Source: Metaphire vulgaris
Taxonomy: Eukaryota; Annelida; Clitellata; Crassiclitellata; Megascolecidae
Assembly (NCBI GenBank): GCA_018105865.1
Contig: CM030851.1
Location: 9,779,828 to 9,843,827 of the forward strand
DNA: 64,000 nt
Direction: 5' to 3'
Of the stretch, positions 45,686-56,600 are shown piece by piece. The notes beneath the pieces are model-generated. The model was not told where the DNA came from and did no database searches. It saw only the letters and a list, made by a program, of their open reading frames with translations. The position numbers and the translations under genes were made by a program. Position 1 is the first letter of the stretch. Every line of letters starts with the position of its first letter.

Positions 45686-45981
45686 CAGTGGCGGTTCCAG
45701 GATTTCTTGGCGGGGGATGAAATGAATATATAGGACGTTGGTAGGGTGAAAAGAGAAGGAAAACCAATAAACTTTGCCGAAAATGCTGACAAAAGGGACT
45801 TTTTCCCCTAATATTACTGCAATTTTATCGAAAAATCGGTTGACAAGCAAAAAAGGTCATCAGCAGTTTTCCCCGTAGCTTTACTAGACTTTTACCCAAA
45901 AATAGGCTTCACAAGAGAAAAATAGTCCGAAAGTCCGGTGGGGGATGCATTCCCACTCACCCCCACGTGGAACCGCCACTG
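45686..45981 (+). mobile_element. hAT-type MITE, CAGTGGCGGTTCCAGG ends
   Basis: Ends CAGTGGCGGTTCCAGG and GTGGAACCGCCACTG. Duplication CAAATCTA/CAAATCTC. Contains TTGACAAGCAAAAAAGGTCA. Confidence 0.93.
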
Positions 45982-46569
45982 CAAATCTCCAGATTTCTTC
46001 TAAACCGTTTGCATATATATAAATTCCTTTGACAATTGGCGGGATCTTCTTAAAAATTCATTACTATCCCACCACCAACTTTCTAGAAATTCAGTACAAC
46101 CTCCCCACCAACCAAGAGTTCTTGGAACCGCCACTGTTTCTGGATGACAGTGACACAAACAAAACTGAATGACGCGGTGACATGTAGTCAGGTCGGTTAA
46201 AACCACAGGAATTATTGCATGCAAGTCTTCTATGATTATCGCGCGGAAATTTCGCAAACGAAATGCATCCAGAAAACCCTCCTCATCACCCAAAGAACAC
46301 GTCTGTTCCGAATTTAGCCAAATCCGGCCTACTTGTATAGCGCTGTAAAATATATATAAATATATAATCGATGCCTCGCTTCAGTAACTCTAAAAAGTCA
46401 ATCTTCAGTTCTCACGCTTGATCCTCATTCTTGGCTCTGAGTGAGTGATGACGTGTTTTTTCTTGTTTAAAGGTTGGCACGAGACATGTCCAAATGAATG
46501 ATGGAATCGACTTCTAATACTTCCAGTGTTGTCCATTGAAATGTCTCGAACTTCGCGCTGTGCCTTTAA

Positions 46570-46579
46570 ATGCAGCAGC

Positions 46580-46646
<67 letters not shown>

Positions 46647-46855
46647 TATCGATGATCTGTAGTGCTTTGACGATTACGCGGCGCTGAGTTATACCGACTC
46701 AGCCGTTGATCAGATGGGGCGTTGAACCCTTTCACCAAAAGCCATCCGTCGCATCGACTTTCGACGATATTTTCTTCTCGACGACAACATTTCCGTCGTC
46801 GTCGTCGTCGTCGTCATCATCGCCGTTAATTCGTCGGGTAACTTTGTTGACGATT

Positions 46856-46924
<69 letters not shown>

Positions 46925-46925
46925 G
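46570..46925 (+). repeat. (TA)n, (GTC)n and (TC)n tracts
   Basis: A TA run (46581-46641), a short CGTCGTCGT run (about 46795-46815) and a TC run (46858-46921). Confidence 0.95.
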
Positions 46926-47260
46926 GGGGCGGTTGAACGGCGACCAGCACCGAGCGCGGTCTTATGGATCGCCCCACTAAATCTCGTCTACGATTTCCAT
47001 CCTGCATCCTTTAATGGGTGAGTCGGAGAACAAGGCTGTCTTCCGGACCCGGCTCAATTAACGGCCGCCGGGTTCCAATGGGACGGCGCCCCCCTCGTTA
47101 TTAACGCGGAGGCGCACACGCGATGCATTTGCATGTTCTTTGACTACGGTTGGATTAATTAGAGAGAGAGAGGTCCGCTCTATAGTCGCGTTGCGTCGGC
47201 ATTCAATGGGAACCCTCTCTTTCTCTCCTCTATATACGGCTTTTCAAGAGATCGGGTCTC
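46926..47260 (+). other. Low-repeat GC-rich island with octamer/homeodomain-like motifs
   Basis: Between two simple-repeat blocks lies sequence with TTAATGGG, CTCAATTAAC, GTTATTAACG, ATGCATTTGCAT (contains the octamer ATTTGCAT) and GGATTAATTAG. No ORF or TE signature. Possible regulatory element; inference only. Confidence 0.25.
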
Positions 47261-47881
47261 ACTCGCTCCCGCCATGCACCTCGGCTTCTACGCGGTCGGG
47301 GGAGGAGGAGGAGGCGGAGGAGGAGGAGGAGGAGGGGTGGGCGGACGTGCATTAGTTTTGTCCTGAGAATTGATTCGAAGCAGACGCACATAAAAAACAA
47401 ACACCGCCCGTGCATTCATTGCAGGCGTCGAAAATACTGTCTTATTGCGAATACATTGTAGCCGTCTATGGCCTACGGTCAACAACAGAAAGAGATATCA
47501 AGCTGATGGTGTGTGTGTGTGTGTGAGTGTTTGTGTAGACGAATAGACAAATAGAAAAGTGTGTGAGAGGGAGAGGGAGAGGGTGAAGGCAGAGAAAGAG
47601 AAAAAAGAAAGAAAGAAAGAAAGAAAGAAAAGAGAGATATTCCAACTGCTTTTTAGTTGCAGCAAAACTCTTTCGGAACTGGAAAATTGCAAAATCGACA
47701 ATTTCCTGGCTGCTGCTCTAGAGAGTTACAGCGTTTTCCAGAAAGTTTTAATTAGAGAGGCACTTTGGAAATATTTCTGTAAGAATCCGGCATTAAAATT
47801 ATGTCCACGTAAATCGAATCGTAAATTACGGTGTCAATTCGAGAGAGAGTCGAGCCAATTGCACCGCCTTATACCGGTAGT

Positions 47882-48290
47882 CATGGGCATAAAACACGGG
47901 AGGGGGACAGCGAGGGGACGGTCCCCCGAATAATTAGTTGGCGGGGGACAGAGTATCAATTATCCCCCGCCCAATGTTTTGGGTAATATGGTAAAAAAAT
48001 TCTATCTCCCACCCCATGATGTTATGATGTTGATGCCCCAGAATTACGCAAAATGCATTCTCTCATTTCGGATGACCTTTTTTTGCTTGTCAGGGTATTT
48101 GGAGAGGGAAACTATAAAAATATCAGGATGGCCTTTTTTTTGCTTGTCAAGACGTATTTCATGGGCGATTTTAAGTCCCCACCATAATATGCAATATCCC
48201 CCATATAATGGGGGAATTTTTATATTTCTGGGGGCAACTTTTAAAAGGTCATTCTATCCCCCAAATGTTGACGCCAGGTTTACGCCACTG
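47882..48290 (-). mobile_element. MITE, inverse relative of 42981-43226
   Basis: CATGGGCATAAAACACGGGA at the left and TTGACGCCAGGTTTACGCCACTG at the right. Two TTTTTTGCTTGTCA motifs. Flanking octamers do not match. Confidence 0.7.
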
Positions 48291-48626
48291 TTTACGTATA
48301 CGATACCAAAATGAATAAAAATTACACTGTTTTGATCATCGAAAATTAATAATCAAACAGACACCATTTTGATCCCTCGAAAGTCCCTCCCTTTCTTGCA
48401 ACTCTCTCCCTCTCTCTCTCTCTCTCTCTCAGCCTTCTAAATAATATACTGTTGGCCGTTGTAAAAGACCGCAGTTCCGCCGCGGAGTTTGTAACATCTC
48501 CGGGTGGCTACTTTCGGGTCTTTGATGTCCGCGGAAGTTTCCGCCGAAGGAACCAGAGAGGCGTGAACATCTCAATTCCGCTTTCGTTCGATCTCGTTTC
48601 ACGGTTGGTCAGACGCCGGGCGTTGA

Positions 48627-48797
48627 GGGAGAAGCGAAGAGCGTCGGGGAAATCGTCGGGTCCGGTCCCCCAACGCCCGGGCATCGCAGAGCCTCCTGCC
48701 GCCTTCCAGTCTGTCCAACGTCCAGTCGGGCTCAGATGTGTCCACCGGAGGTCTGATTTACGGGTCGCTCGGCGGAAAATCCTACCGCGGACAGATG
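48627..48797 (+). CDS. Candidate exon of an unrecognised gene
   Basis: Fifty-seven codons are open between a stop at 48624 and a GTTAGT donor after CAGATG. They read SPNARASQSLLPPSSLSNVQ, then SGSDVSTGGLIYGSLGGKSY, then RGQM, a low-complexity but protein-like Ser/Gly segment. All three frames are fairly open in this GC-rich stretch, no partner exon was found, and the acceptor is not fixed. Support is weak. Confidence 0.3.
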
Positions 48798-48834
48798 GTT
48801 AGTTGCAGCGTCAACCGACCGGTCGCCGTCTTGC

Positions 48835-48935
48835 CCCAGCGAGTCCGGATAGAAGGCCATAAGCCCTGTCGGGGCGTAGGGATCGAACCGCCCGCGTGGT
48901 GTCGCCAGAGTCTATTCTTGAAGTCGGCGCACGGA
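48835..48935 (-). other. tRNA-like B-box region (possible SINE)
   Basis: The minus strand carries GGCGGTTCGATCCCTACG, a good RNA polymerase III B box. A convincing A box or cloverleaf is not seen. Confidence 0.25.
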
Positions 48936-49146
48936 TGAAAGACAATTTACTTAACCTATAATCAATTTAGCGACAGAAGTCGCGGCTAACACGTGAAGAA
49001 CATTTTGTCGATTTGAGCCTTTTTAAAAAAAGCTCCGCTTTAGACTATCGCCTCCGGTGTCTTTGTTTTGCACGCTGACAATAATTATTGCACCTGAGAA
49101 ACTCAGGTATGTCAATGACGGTCGTTTAATTTGCACTGCATTCATT

Positions 49147-49262
49147 TTCCGGCTTGGCCTGATGGCTCCCATTCGGATTGGATTTGGCGCGCCATCGGCT
49201 GATGTCAAAGGCATTATAATTGTGACGCCATAGAAGTTCATTGATTGATTGGTTGATTGATA
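49147..49262 (+). mobile_element. Interspersed repeat with (ATTG)n tail, copy 2
   Basis: CCGGCTTGGCCTGATGGCTC to TTGGCGCGCCATCGGCTGAT, then TTGATTGATTGGTTGATTGA. Same family as 33310-33404. Confidence 0.65.
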
Positions 49263-49290
49263 TTAACAAAGGTCCAAAAGACAGTGTGTA

Positions 49291-49294
<4 letters not shown>

Positions 49295-49346
<52 letters not shown>
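49295..49346 (+). repeat. (TA)n microsatellite
   Basis: TA run of about 50 bases; another of about 58 bases at 50164-50221. Confidence 0.98.
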
Positions 49347-49349
<3 letters not shown>

Positions 49350-49681
49350 TCTCTCCAGTAATTATAGTTAATTGCGAGAAACAAGTTAGCGATAAAAAGT
49401 GCATATGGTCAAGATTTCGCCTTTCATATTACTACTATGATTTTGCATTTGATTACTTGTTAATTTAATTTTCTGACCATTGCAATAGACGGTAAATAAC
49501 AGGGACCGCCTTATCCATTACCAATGATTTATACAGACCTGATACTCCCCAAACCACAAAATCTCTCCCCCCCAAATCCCAACACTGAAATATTTGCATT
49601 GATTTGTCATTTCATTGAACAGCATTAAGAACTGTCAAAAAAGGATTTTTCATATCGACAGAGCGCCAGTATGTACATTGT

Positions 49682-49842
49682 CAGTGTTTATTCTAGCCAC
49701 CTTGACATTGAAATGTTTGGAGGACAAGATTTTATCTCCACGCTTTTTGGAAATTTTCATCCCCCAAGCCAACAATACAATTTTGATTTAAAACTTTGGA
49801 GCGAATTCCAAAAAAAAAAAGTCAGGCCTAGAATAAACACTG
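49682..49842 (+). mobile_element. hAT-type MITE, CAGTGTTTATTCTAG family
   Basis: Ends CAGTGTTTATTCTAG and CTAGAATAAACACTG. Imperfect duplication TACATTGT/TACAATGC. Confidence 0.88.
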
Positions 49843-50166
49843 TACAATGCACATTTCCGGTCCAATCGTGAACATCACTTATTCCCTGTACTTTTACAAT
49901 CTCTTTGACCAAATTAGGCTGTCACGGAAATTTCTAACACAATTCGTCCATACAAATTCACTTAAATCCCTTTAATAAGTAATTTATTCATGTCTAAAAT
50001 CGAAATTTTTTAAAGAGTCCACGAGATGAGTGAACGCTGGTGTATATAGAATATAGATATGCAACTAAACGTAGAATAATAGATCCGCCAGTGCTGGATC
50101 GCAGCAGGAGCAACTGACTAGAGAACTCCTAGTCTACGAGTCTACTTGAGCACACGATATACATAC

Positions 50167-50222
<56 letters not shown>

Positions 50223-50305
50223 TATAAAGATGCTCGCGTCCTCTTTCGCTCGCTTCGCTCGCAGTGCAGGATAATACTAATCCAATGCCTATACCTAATA
50301 CCCAA

Positions 50306-50494
50306 CAGTGGCGGCTCTAGGATTTGGCAAGTGGGGGGGCCGTTGGGGTGGCAACTTCTAATCATGGGGGGCCAACCATTTGTTGTTTAATGTATGTAGC
50401 ATTAAGTATAGGGTCCCAAACGGGGGGGCCACTGGGGGAAGGCACTCAATAGGGGGCACGGGCCCCCCTGGCTCCCCCGGTGGAGCCGCCACTG
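50306..50494 (+). mobile_element. hAT-type MITE, CAGTGGCGGCTC family (inverse internal orientation)
   Basis: Exact 8-bp duplication ATACCCAA (50298-50305, 50495-50502). Ends CAGTGGCGGCTCTAGG and TGGAGCCGCCACTG. Confidence 0.96.
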
Positions 50495-50559
50495 ATACCC
50501 AATCATTGAATTCATGCTGAACAACATTTCAATGATCGCCACCTAGCCAAGCTCTGCGC

Positions 50560-50935
50560 CACGTAATAATTAGGCCTGTGTACATTAAAATCACGCAACT
50601 GTGGCCGTTTGTGACGCTGTACACGTATTTTTTGTGTACGTTAAAATGTACGTTAAAATTATTGCGCAACTACCTCAGGCTGCGAACAATTGTTACCAAT
50701 AGCAACGTCGTCGCACGCCCAGCCCTCTGACGCTGCAATGACTCGACTAAACCGTGTTAAACTACGATTGTACGAACAATTGTTACCAATAGCAACGTCG
50801 TCTTCGACCAACGCATCGCGACGTAAGGACTAAACGGTCTAAACCGTCTACCAATAGTCAAGCAATCAGAACGCTTGAAGGTAACAGACAGAGAGACATA
50901 CAGATAAGAATCTTAATATTATAGAAATATTGGGA
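50560..50935 (+). repeat. Unclassified repeat with duplicated palindromic block
   Basis: GAACAATTGTTACCAATAGC followed by AACGTCGTC occurs at about 50684 and 50777. The end ACAGACAGAGAGACATACAG then TATTATAGA resembles the 3' ends of the elements at 4561-7230. Confidence 0.5.
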
Positions 50936-51566
50936 AGTAAACTGTGCCTTTATTATTATTTTCTGCCGTAGGGTAGCTTAGAGGAATGTCTTTATAATAC
51001 ATGTTTTCAGGGGCGGCGCTGGGTTTTGTTGACTGGGTGGGTCTAATGCAATCTACACAGCCAGGACCCGGCTCAGACTACCCCTCATCCCCTTCCCCAA
51101 TCGAAATTTCTCTGCGTATTTCCACGATTTGCTTGTGTGCCCCTGCCCGAGGCTGGGTGGGTCCGGACGCGCGGACCCACCCCTCTAGCGCCGCCCCTGC
51201 ATGTTTTGTGAATTGTTTGGGTAGTTTGTGCACTAGTATGTTATTGACTGTAACCTAGACTTTCCTTTGTAGTTATTAGTAGTTATTAAATTGAATAAAG
51301 TCAAGAGTGACTCTAATTCTTAATTATGCAGAACCCTTCTATCTATCTTCTGCCGTTCTCTTATTTAGCCTTATTTATCACGCTCGCATGTGACTTTTCC
51401 CTAGTTCCCGTTACTTTGATAACCATCGTTCTTCTCACTACCTCCGTGGTTATTGTACTTGGCGGGTCTGTAAAATTTAGTACGTTAAAACCGCGGTACG
51501 TTAAATCCAATATCAGCCAATACAGTAGCGCTTCACACGGGTCCGTACATTGCGGTACTTTAAAAC

Positions 51567-51855
51567 CAGTGGCGTAGCCAAGGGGGGCTTGGGGTTAAGC
51601 CCCCCTTGGCCGCCGGAAAAAATATTTGTAATGAGTTTCCATGAATTTTTAATTTGTTGACGCGACTTTGAGGTCAACCCCCCGCCCCTTGGCTATAGAC
51701 TGTAAAGGTTTAAGTAAGAGGCCAGGACCTTTTTGCTTGTGACGTCAAAAACTAGAGGTGATAACGTTTTTTTGCTTGTCAGGATTTTTGCAAAGTTGGT
51801 CACGGTCAAAGCCAAAAACCAAACCCCCCTTCCGGAAATCCTGGCCAAGCCACTG
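51567..51855 (+). mobile_element. hAT-type MITE, CAGTGGCGTAGCC family (inverse interior)
   Basis: Ends CAGTGGCGTAGCCAAGG and CTGGCCAAGCCACTG. Duplication TTTAAAAC/ATTAAAAC. Contains GTTTTTTTGCTTGTCAGG. Confidence 0.92.
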
Positions 51856-52673
51856 ATTAAAACCGAGTATGCGCTATAACCGAGTCCGTTATAACGAGGT
51901 TATACTGTATGTAGGTCTACGTTGCCTGTACACTTGTTATCATCACTTATTCCCTCTATCCCGATTTAAACACAGTGGACTTAGAGAGGTAACTCTAGAA
52001 AACCTGTTGATCAGACATAAAACATTTTAATTGACTGACTATCGAGTGACGACTAAATGGCTTAAACAACAACTCAGAAACTCGTGTATAGTTTTAAAAT
52101 ATACTTTGGCTTGACTAGCTATCATAGATAGCCATTCAACATCAAAGTTCCGATGACACAAAATAATGCAGTTAGCGACAACATTCACAACGGCGACAAC
52201 GACGACGACAATCATAATTCTCATCGACACATTAACGCAGTTGGCTATCATCAAAAGTGTATCGACAGCAAGATGATTACATTATAGATGCACTGTTAAC
52301 CGAAATGTCCGGACAAAGCTTCGATTCTGCTTTTAGCTTTGCGTCCAATCAGAAACAGGTTTGCTATCCTTGTATCGGTTACACACACGAAGAAGATCGC
52401 GGCTAATTTGGGGCTGTGTTGAAACGTCACGCGCAGTTCTTGTTCGTATAGGCCTAATACTCTCATATAAAATATTCCAGGCACAGCTGCAGTGTTTAAT
52501 TCCGGACAATGGCGAAGCCAAGATTCCGAAATGTTGGGGGTGGGGGCCATCAAGACAGACGTGCCCCAGCTGCAGAAGCTTTCGACTAATATTAACATCA
52601 TACCGTGAGCCTGGTAAATGGTATGAATAAATGTTAAATGGTACTCCAAAGACTTTAATTGTTGATTCGATAT

Positions 52674-52975
52674 GGTAAAAGGTAAAGAGATAGGTCCCGT
52701 ACTCGAGTCCGAGCGTTGGGTTCCGGCGCTTATCCCAGGTCTGGGCAATCAGCGACGTAGGTGGTATAAGCCATTAACCTGGGGTCAATTGACATTGCTT
52801 TCTCCAGACCCACGTTTTACCTCGCAGTTTAACGCTGCGACTCAATTTACCATCGCCCTCTAGCAAGTAAGGCTGAGTCGACCTTAGGGCTCCTGAGTGG
52901 ATCGAACCCGCGACCTTCTGCTCCGTCGTCCAGTGTTTTACCACTATGCTAACTTCCCGCCCCCGATTCCAAATA
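52674..52975 (-). mobile_element. tRNA-derived SINE, copy 2 with head
   Basis: Minus strand: TTAGCATAGTGGTAAAACAC (A box) and GCGGGTTCGATCC (B box), then a body matching 44640-44775. The head looks tRNA-derived. Confidence 0.75.
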
Positions 52976-53459
52976 GAATGGTCAAAAGCTGCATTACAAA
53001 TAAATATATGGAATCTGTCAACAATCACCTTTACGCCCACCGTCCAGCTCTCCAAAAATTGTCTAATCGGTTTTGCAAAAATCCCATGACCTCTCCCAGT
53101 CAATATAGGAGAATGGGAGGGCACCATGGGCGCCCACAGAAATTTTTCCAGGAGGGGCAAAACACATTTTAACACAATATGGTCACGGCTAATATTTTAG
53201 CAAGGTTTTCAAATTTCACTGTGAAATATTGGCATTTGCATCATTTTCCAGGGGGCAGGCAAGTACCCCCTCTTGCCCTAATGTGCGGGCGCCCACGGAG
53301 GGCACTATCCCTCTTCCCCCCTAGTGTACCTTCGTGACTATACGCTAATGTTTCGAGACATAGTTCGGCCTAAATGACCGTTCGACATTTCGTCTTCGGT
53401 ACTTTCACGGGCGGATGGTACGACGTAGAACGTATCCGTGGTACGACGTCCGAGATATT

Positions 53460-53626
53460 TTACGCAAACGTGTAGGAGGTTTTGCCGCCAGGTGGCTGCA
53501 GAGTGCCGTCTGCTGGAGACAGGAACGGGGTCTGTAACGATGACGTCACGGATGTCGGTTGCTGAACGGCCGCTAGGAGATTAGATGTAGAAGTAGTCGA
53601 TGCACAGAATCCAGAATAACCGGAAC
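53460..53626 (-). CDS. Unrecognised gene, last exon
   Basis: Acceptor ttctaatctcag. Fifty-four codons after the split Gly, then TAA. Contains GYSGFCASTTSTSNLLAAVQ and LQTPFLSPADG and ends KTSYTFA. The sequence beyond the stop (down to about 53280) is probably 3' untranslated. Confidence 0.75.
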
Positions 53627-54535
53627 CTGAGATTAGAAAAAGAAAAGACGTTCACGTCCCATGCATCTCAAATAACACAATTTACTATTTACTGACAATT
53701 TCATCATCGTCATCATCATCATCATCGTCATCGTCGTCGTCGTCATCATCATCGTCGTCGTCATCACAATCACCATCATAATCATCATCGTCATCGTTAT
53801 CAATCGACTCACCATCGTCATTATCGTCATTATCATCATCATCGTCATCGTCATCACAATCATCATCATCATCATAATCAACATCATCATAATCATAATC
53901 ACCATCATAATCATCATCATCATCACAATCATCATCATCATTATCATAATCATCATCATCATCGTCATCAATCGACTCACCATCGTCATTATCGTCATCA
54001 TCGTCATTATTATCATCATCATCATCATCATTATCGTCAATATTGTCGTCGTCATCACAATCATCGTCATAATCATCATCATCATAATCAGCATCGTCAT
54101 CAATAGGCTCTCCATCGTCATTATCATCATCATCACTATCATCATCATCATCATCGTCGTCGTCATCGTCGTCGTCGTCATCATTATCATCGTCATCATC
54201 GCCATCACGCACCTGCGTATTTAGTCGTCCACGTATTTTGGTCGTAGTTGTAGGCGATTGGAGGCGAATAGCTAAGAGGACCGTACATCGTTTCATGATC
54301 TACAACAACAGAGATAGGATAGGAACTCTCTTAGACATCCATAACTAAACAAATCTGTTGTTATTCATTTTAAAGATATCAGCATGAAATTTGGCAATTA
54401 CATCAGACACATTCCCAGGTATATGGCGTATAAATGTTATTGAAATCACTACATACGCGGCCGAGATATTAAATGTCAAACATCGGTCCACTTTTTACTT
54501 TTACACCCTGTATATCTTCTTCTTTACCTTCTTTA

Positions 54536-54629
<94 letters not shown>

Positions 54630-55288
54630 ATCTTCTTCGTACTTATGTAAAGTCCCTCGTAAGCTCTGTTTCTCGTTGGCTGCTGGTGATAACTGAAAGG
54701 CCGCGCGTTATTGTTGTTGTTGCTGTTGTTGTTGTTGTTGTTGCCATTGCTATTGTTGTTGAAGTTCGGAGCAGACTTGTCGTGCATGGTTTCGTCGAAA
54801 ATGGTCGGCACATCCATGGGGGTTCGGTCAGTTCGGTACTGACCGCATCCCATCGATTCCATCAGTCCGGAAAGAAACTGACCGGACGAAACCGACGGCG
54901 ACGACGACGACAGCGGCAACGACGACGCCGATGATGACGACGACGACGGCGTCAGAGAGTCGGGAAGACGGTAACGTGTCAGGTGACTCGGGTGGGGAGT
55001 GTTGGTCGGTGGAGCGGCGGGAGTGACATCTGGTTGCGGGGGCGGCGGTGGAGGATCGCAGTCGGATTTTTCCGACTTGGGATTCGTCGGTCCGTGGTAC
55101 GTCCAGCCCTGGAAATAATCCAGCGCCAGAAATAATAAAATAAGAAATAGACATTCGTTGATAGAATGAAATCAGTATATAGGCCTACAGCATTTTTAAA
55201 CATCAGCTTCGCAGTAGAATTTGAAATCTCAATTAGATTTCCTCGAAAATAATATCTGCAGTAATAATAATAATAATAATAATAATAT

Positions 55289-55320
<32 letters not shown>

Positions 55321-55333
55321 GTAGTAGTAGTAT

Positions 55334-55429
<96 letters not shown>

Positions 55430-55532
55430 TAGTGATGATGATGATAGTAGTAGTGAGTGAGTGAGTGATGTAGTGAGTGTAGTGATGAGTGATGATGAGT
55501 AGATGATAATAATTATAACAATAATAATAATG

Positions 55533-55608
<76 letters not shown>

Positions 55609-56166
55609 TAGATGTTGTAGTTGTAATATCTTTGTTTAAGTGGTGTATTAGGATCTCTCCTGTGCTAAAAAATCCATTGTTAGAATCCTGGTTGGAAGCT
55701 GACGATAAGAAATATCATTGGTTTCCTCATAATCGTCCCTATAAAGTGATTTTTCTCGTCTAGTTTAAAATGTAATGTCCACAGTTCCCCACTCGTTAAT
55801 TAATGGGGTACGCAGTTAACCCACCAGAGTGACTTCCTCTTTAGATCACCGTCGATGTCTTATGAACTTTCGATGCTTATGAGAGAATCCCGTTAGAATT
55901 ACTTGAACATGAATATTGCCAGGTGTACGACATGACACATGACATGTCATGTTATTTCTTAAGCGATTATATGCCTACGGATTTCACAGTATTAAACGTT
56001 AGGCCCTCCACCTTTTAATGGAGTACCGGAAAGAAGAGGGTCTGATTCGATATAGAGCACAATTTTACGACTTGTACAGTTCGAATTTAGGTTCGATCGC
56101 TATTTCTCACCTGATTTTCCATCGCGGAGTCTGTTCGATTGGAATTATTAAGTCCTGCATTGATAT
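53460..56166 (-). CDS. Unrecognised multi-exon gene, 3' half (Ser/Pro/Asn-rich protein)
   Basis: Four exons in order on the minus strand: 56166-56111, 55108-54643, 54299-54213 and 53626-53460 (TAA at 53462-53460). All junctions are GT-AG and the phases fit (0, 1, 1). The joined product has about 255 residues. It runs INAGLNNSNRTDSAMENQ, GWTYHGPTNPKSEKSD, a poly-Pro and poly-Ser stretch, SSGQFLSGLMESMGCGQYRT, DVPTIFDETMHDKSAP, an Asn tract, YHQQPTRNRAYEGLYIN, HETMYGPLSYSPPIAYNY, and ends GGKTSYTFA. No folded domain is visible. Such Ser/Pro/Asn-rich tails with short Tyr-rich conserved blocks are common at the C-termini of transcription factors; that is inference. The first exon seen enters in phase 1, so 5' exons lie to the right. 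Confidence 0.75.
53695..54212 (+). repeat. 520-base (CAT/CGT)n intronic array
   Basis: CATCATCGTCATCAT units (GATGAC on the gene strand) fill the last intron of the unrecognised minus-strand gene, starting right at its donor. Long poly-Asp and poly-Met frames across it are artefacts. Confidence 0.96.
54213..54299 (-). CDS. Unrecognised gene, small Tyr-rich exon
   Basis: Acceptor ctgttgttgtag, donor GCAG|GTGCGT. Reads HETMYGPLSYSPPIAYNY, DQNTWTTKYA in the phase demanded by both neighbours. The intron that follows is almost wholly a GAT/GAC repeat. Confidence 0.75.
54536..54626 (+). repeat. (TA)n(GA)n compound microsatellite
   Basis: About 56 bases of TA followed by about 34 of GA, next to the donor of the large exon of the minus-strand gene. 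Confidence 0.98.
54643..55108 (-). CDS. Unrecognised gene, large low-complexity exon
   Basis: One hundred and fifty-five codons from acceptor attatttccag to donor ATAA|GTACGA. The open frame uses varied codons outside the poly-Ser and poly-Asn tracts. A TA/GA microsatellite begins about 15 bases past the donor. Confidence 0.75.
55263..55608 (+). repeat. (AGT)n and (AAT)n compound array
   Basis: AGT/ATT units to about 55470, a short GAGT/GATG part, then AAT units to 55608. Lies in the intron between the 56111 and 55108 exons. Confidence 0.97.
56111..56166 (-). CDS. Unrecognised gene, first exon seen
   Basis: Acceptor gaatttcag, donor CAG|GTGAGA, 2 + 54 bases, leaving in phase 0 exactly as the next exon requires. 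An alternative acceptor 17 bases further in (ATGCAG) keeps the same phase. Confidence 0.65.
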
Positions 56167-56465
56167 CTGAAATTCCACAAATTGAATCAAGAGTTATAAC
56201 CAATCACGCGTTGAAAGTTGCAATAGCTTCAAGCTAGAATACGGTAGACATAATGAAGCAGAATGCAAGCACTCTCTATTTAGCATTTAGTATATTGGAT
56301 TTTAGATTAAACAAGCTTTCGTAAGGTATTCTAATTATATTTATATTATAAATTTCGTTTGCCTTTCATCGTTATTATTATGCCTACTTTTGTATATTTT
56401 CTTTCTAATTGGATGTAATTGTGTTCTACACCGTTCACAATCGCTGCGAAACTCAACTTTCAAAC

Positions 56466-56600
56466 GGATTAAAGTGGCAGAGTGGGTTACGTGCTGGAGC
56501 GTCAGGCTGACGGAGCGGGTTCAAGCCCCGTTAGTGCCCCTATAGTGGCTTTCACACAGGCAGCAATGCCTTCTAAGCCACTTTAAATCATGCTTAAGTT
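56466..56600 (+). mobile_element. tRNA-derived SINE
   Basis: A box (GTGGCAGAGTGGGTTACGTG) and B box (GGGTTCAAGCCCC, 56517-56529), then TATAGTGGCTTTCACACAGG and CAATGCCTTCTAAGCC. Same family as 39040-39185. Confidence 0.8.

Noticed and set aside
53633..54296. About 200-codon poly-Asp and poly-Met open frames on the minus strand
   Set aside because: They run through the intronic GAT/GAC array. The real exon (54213-54299) uses a different frame.
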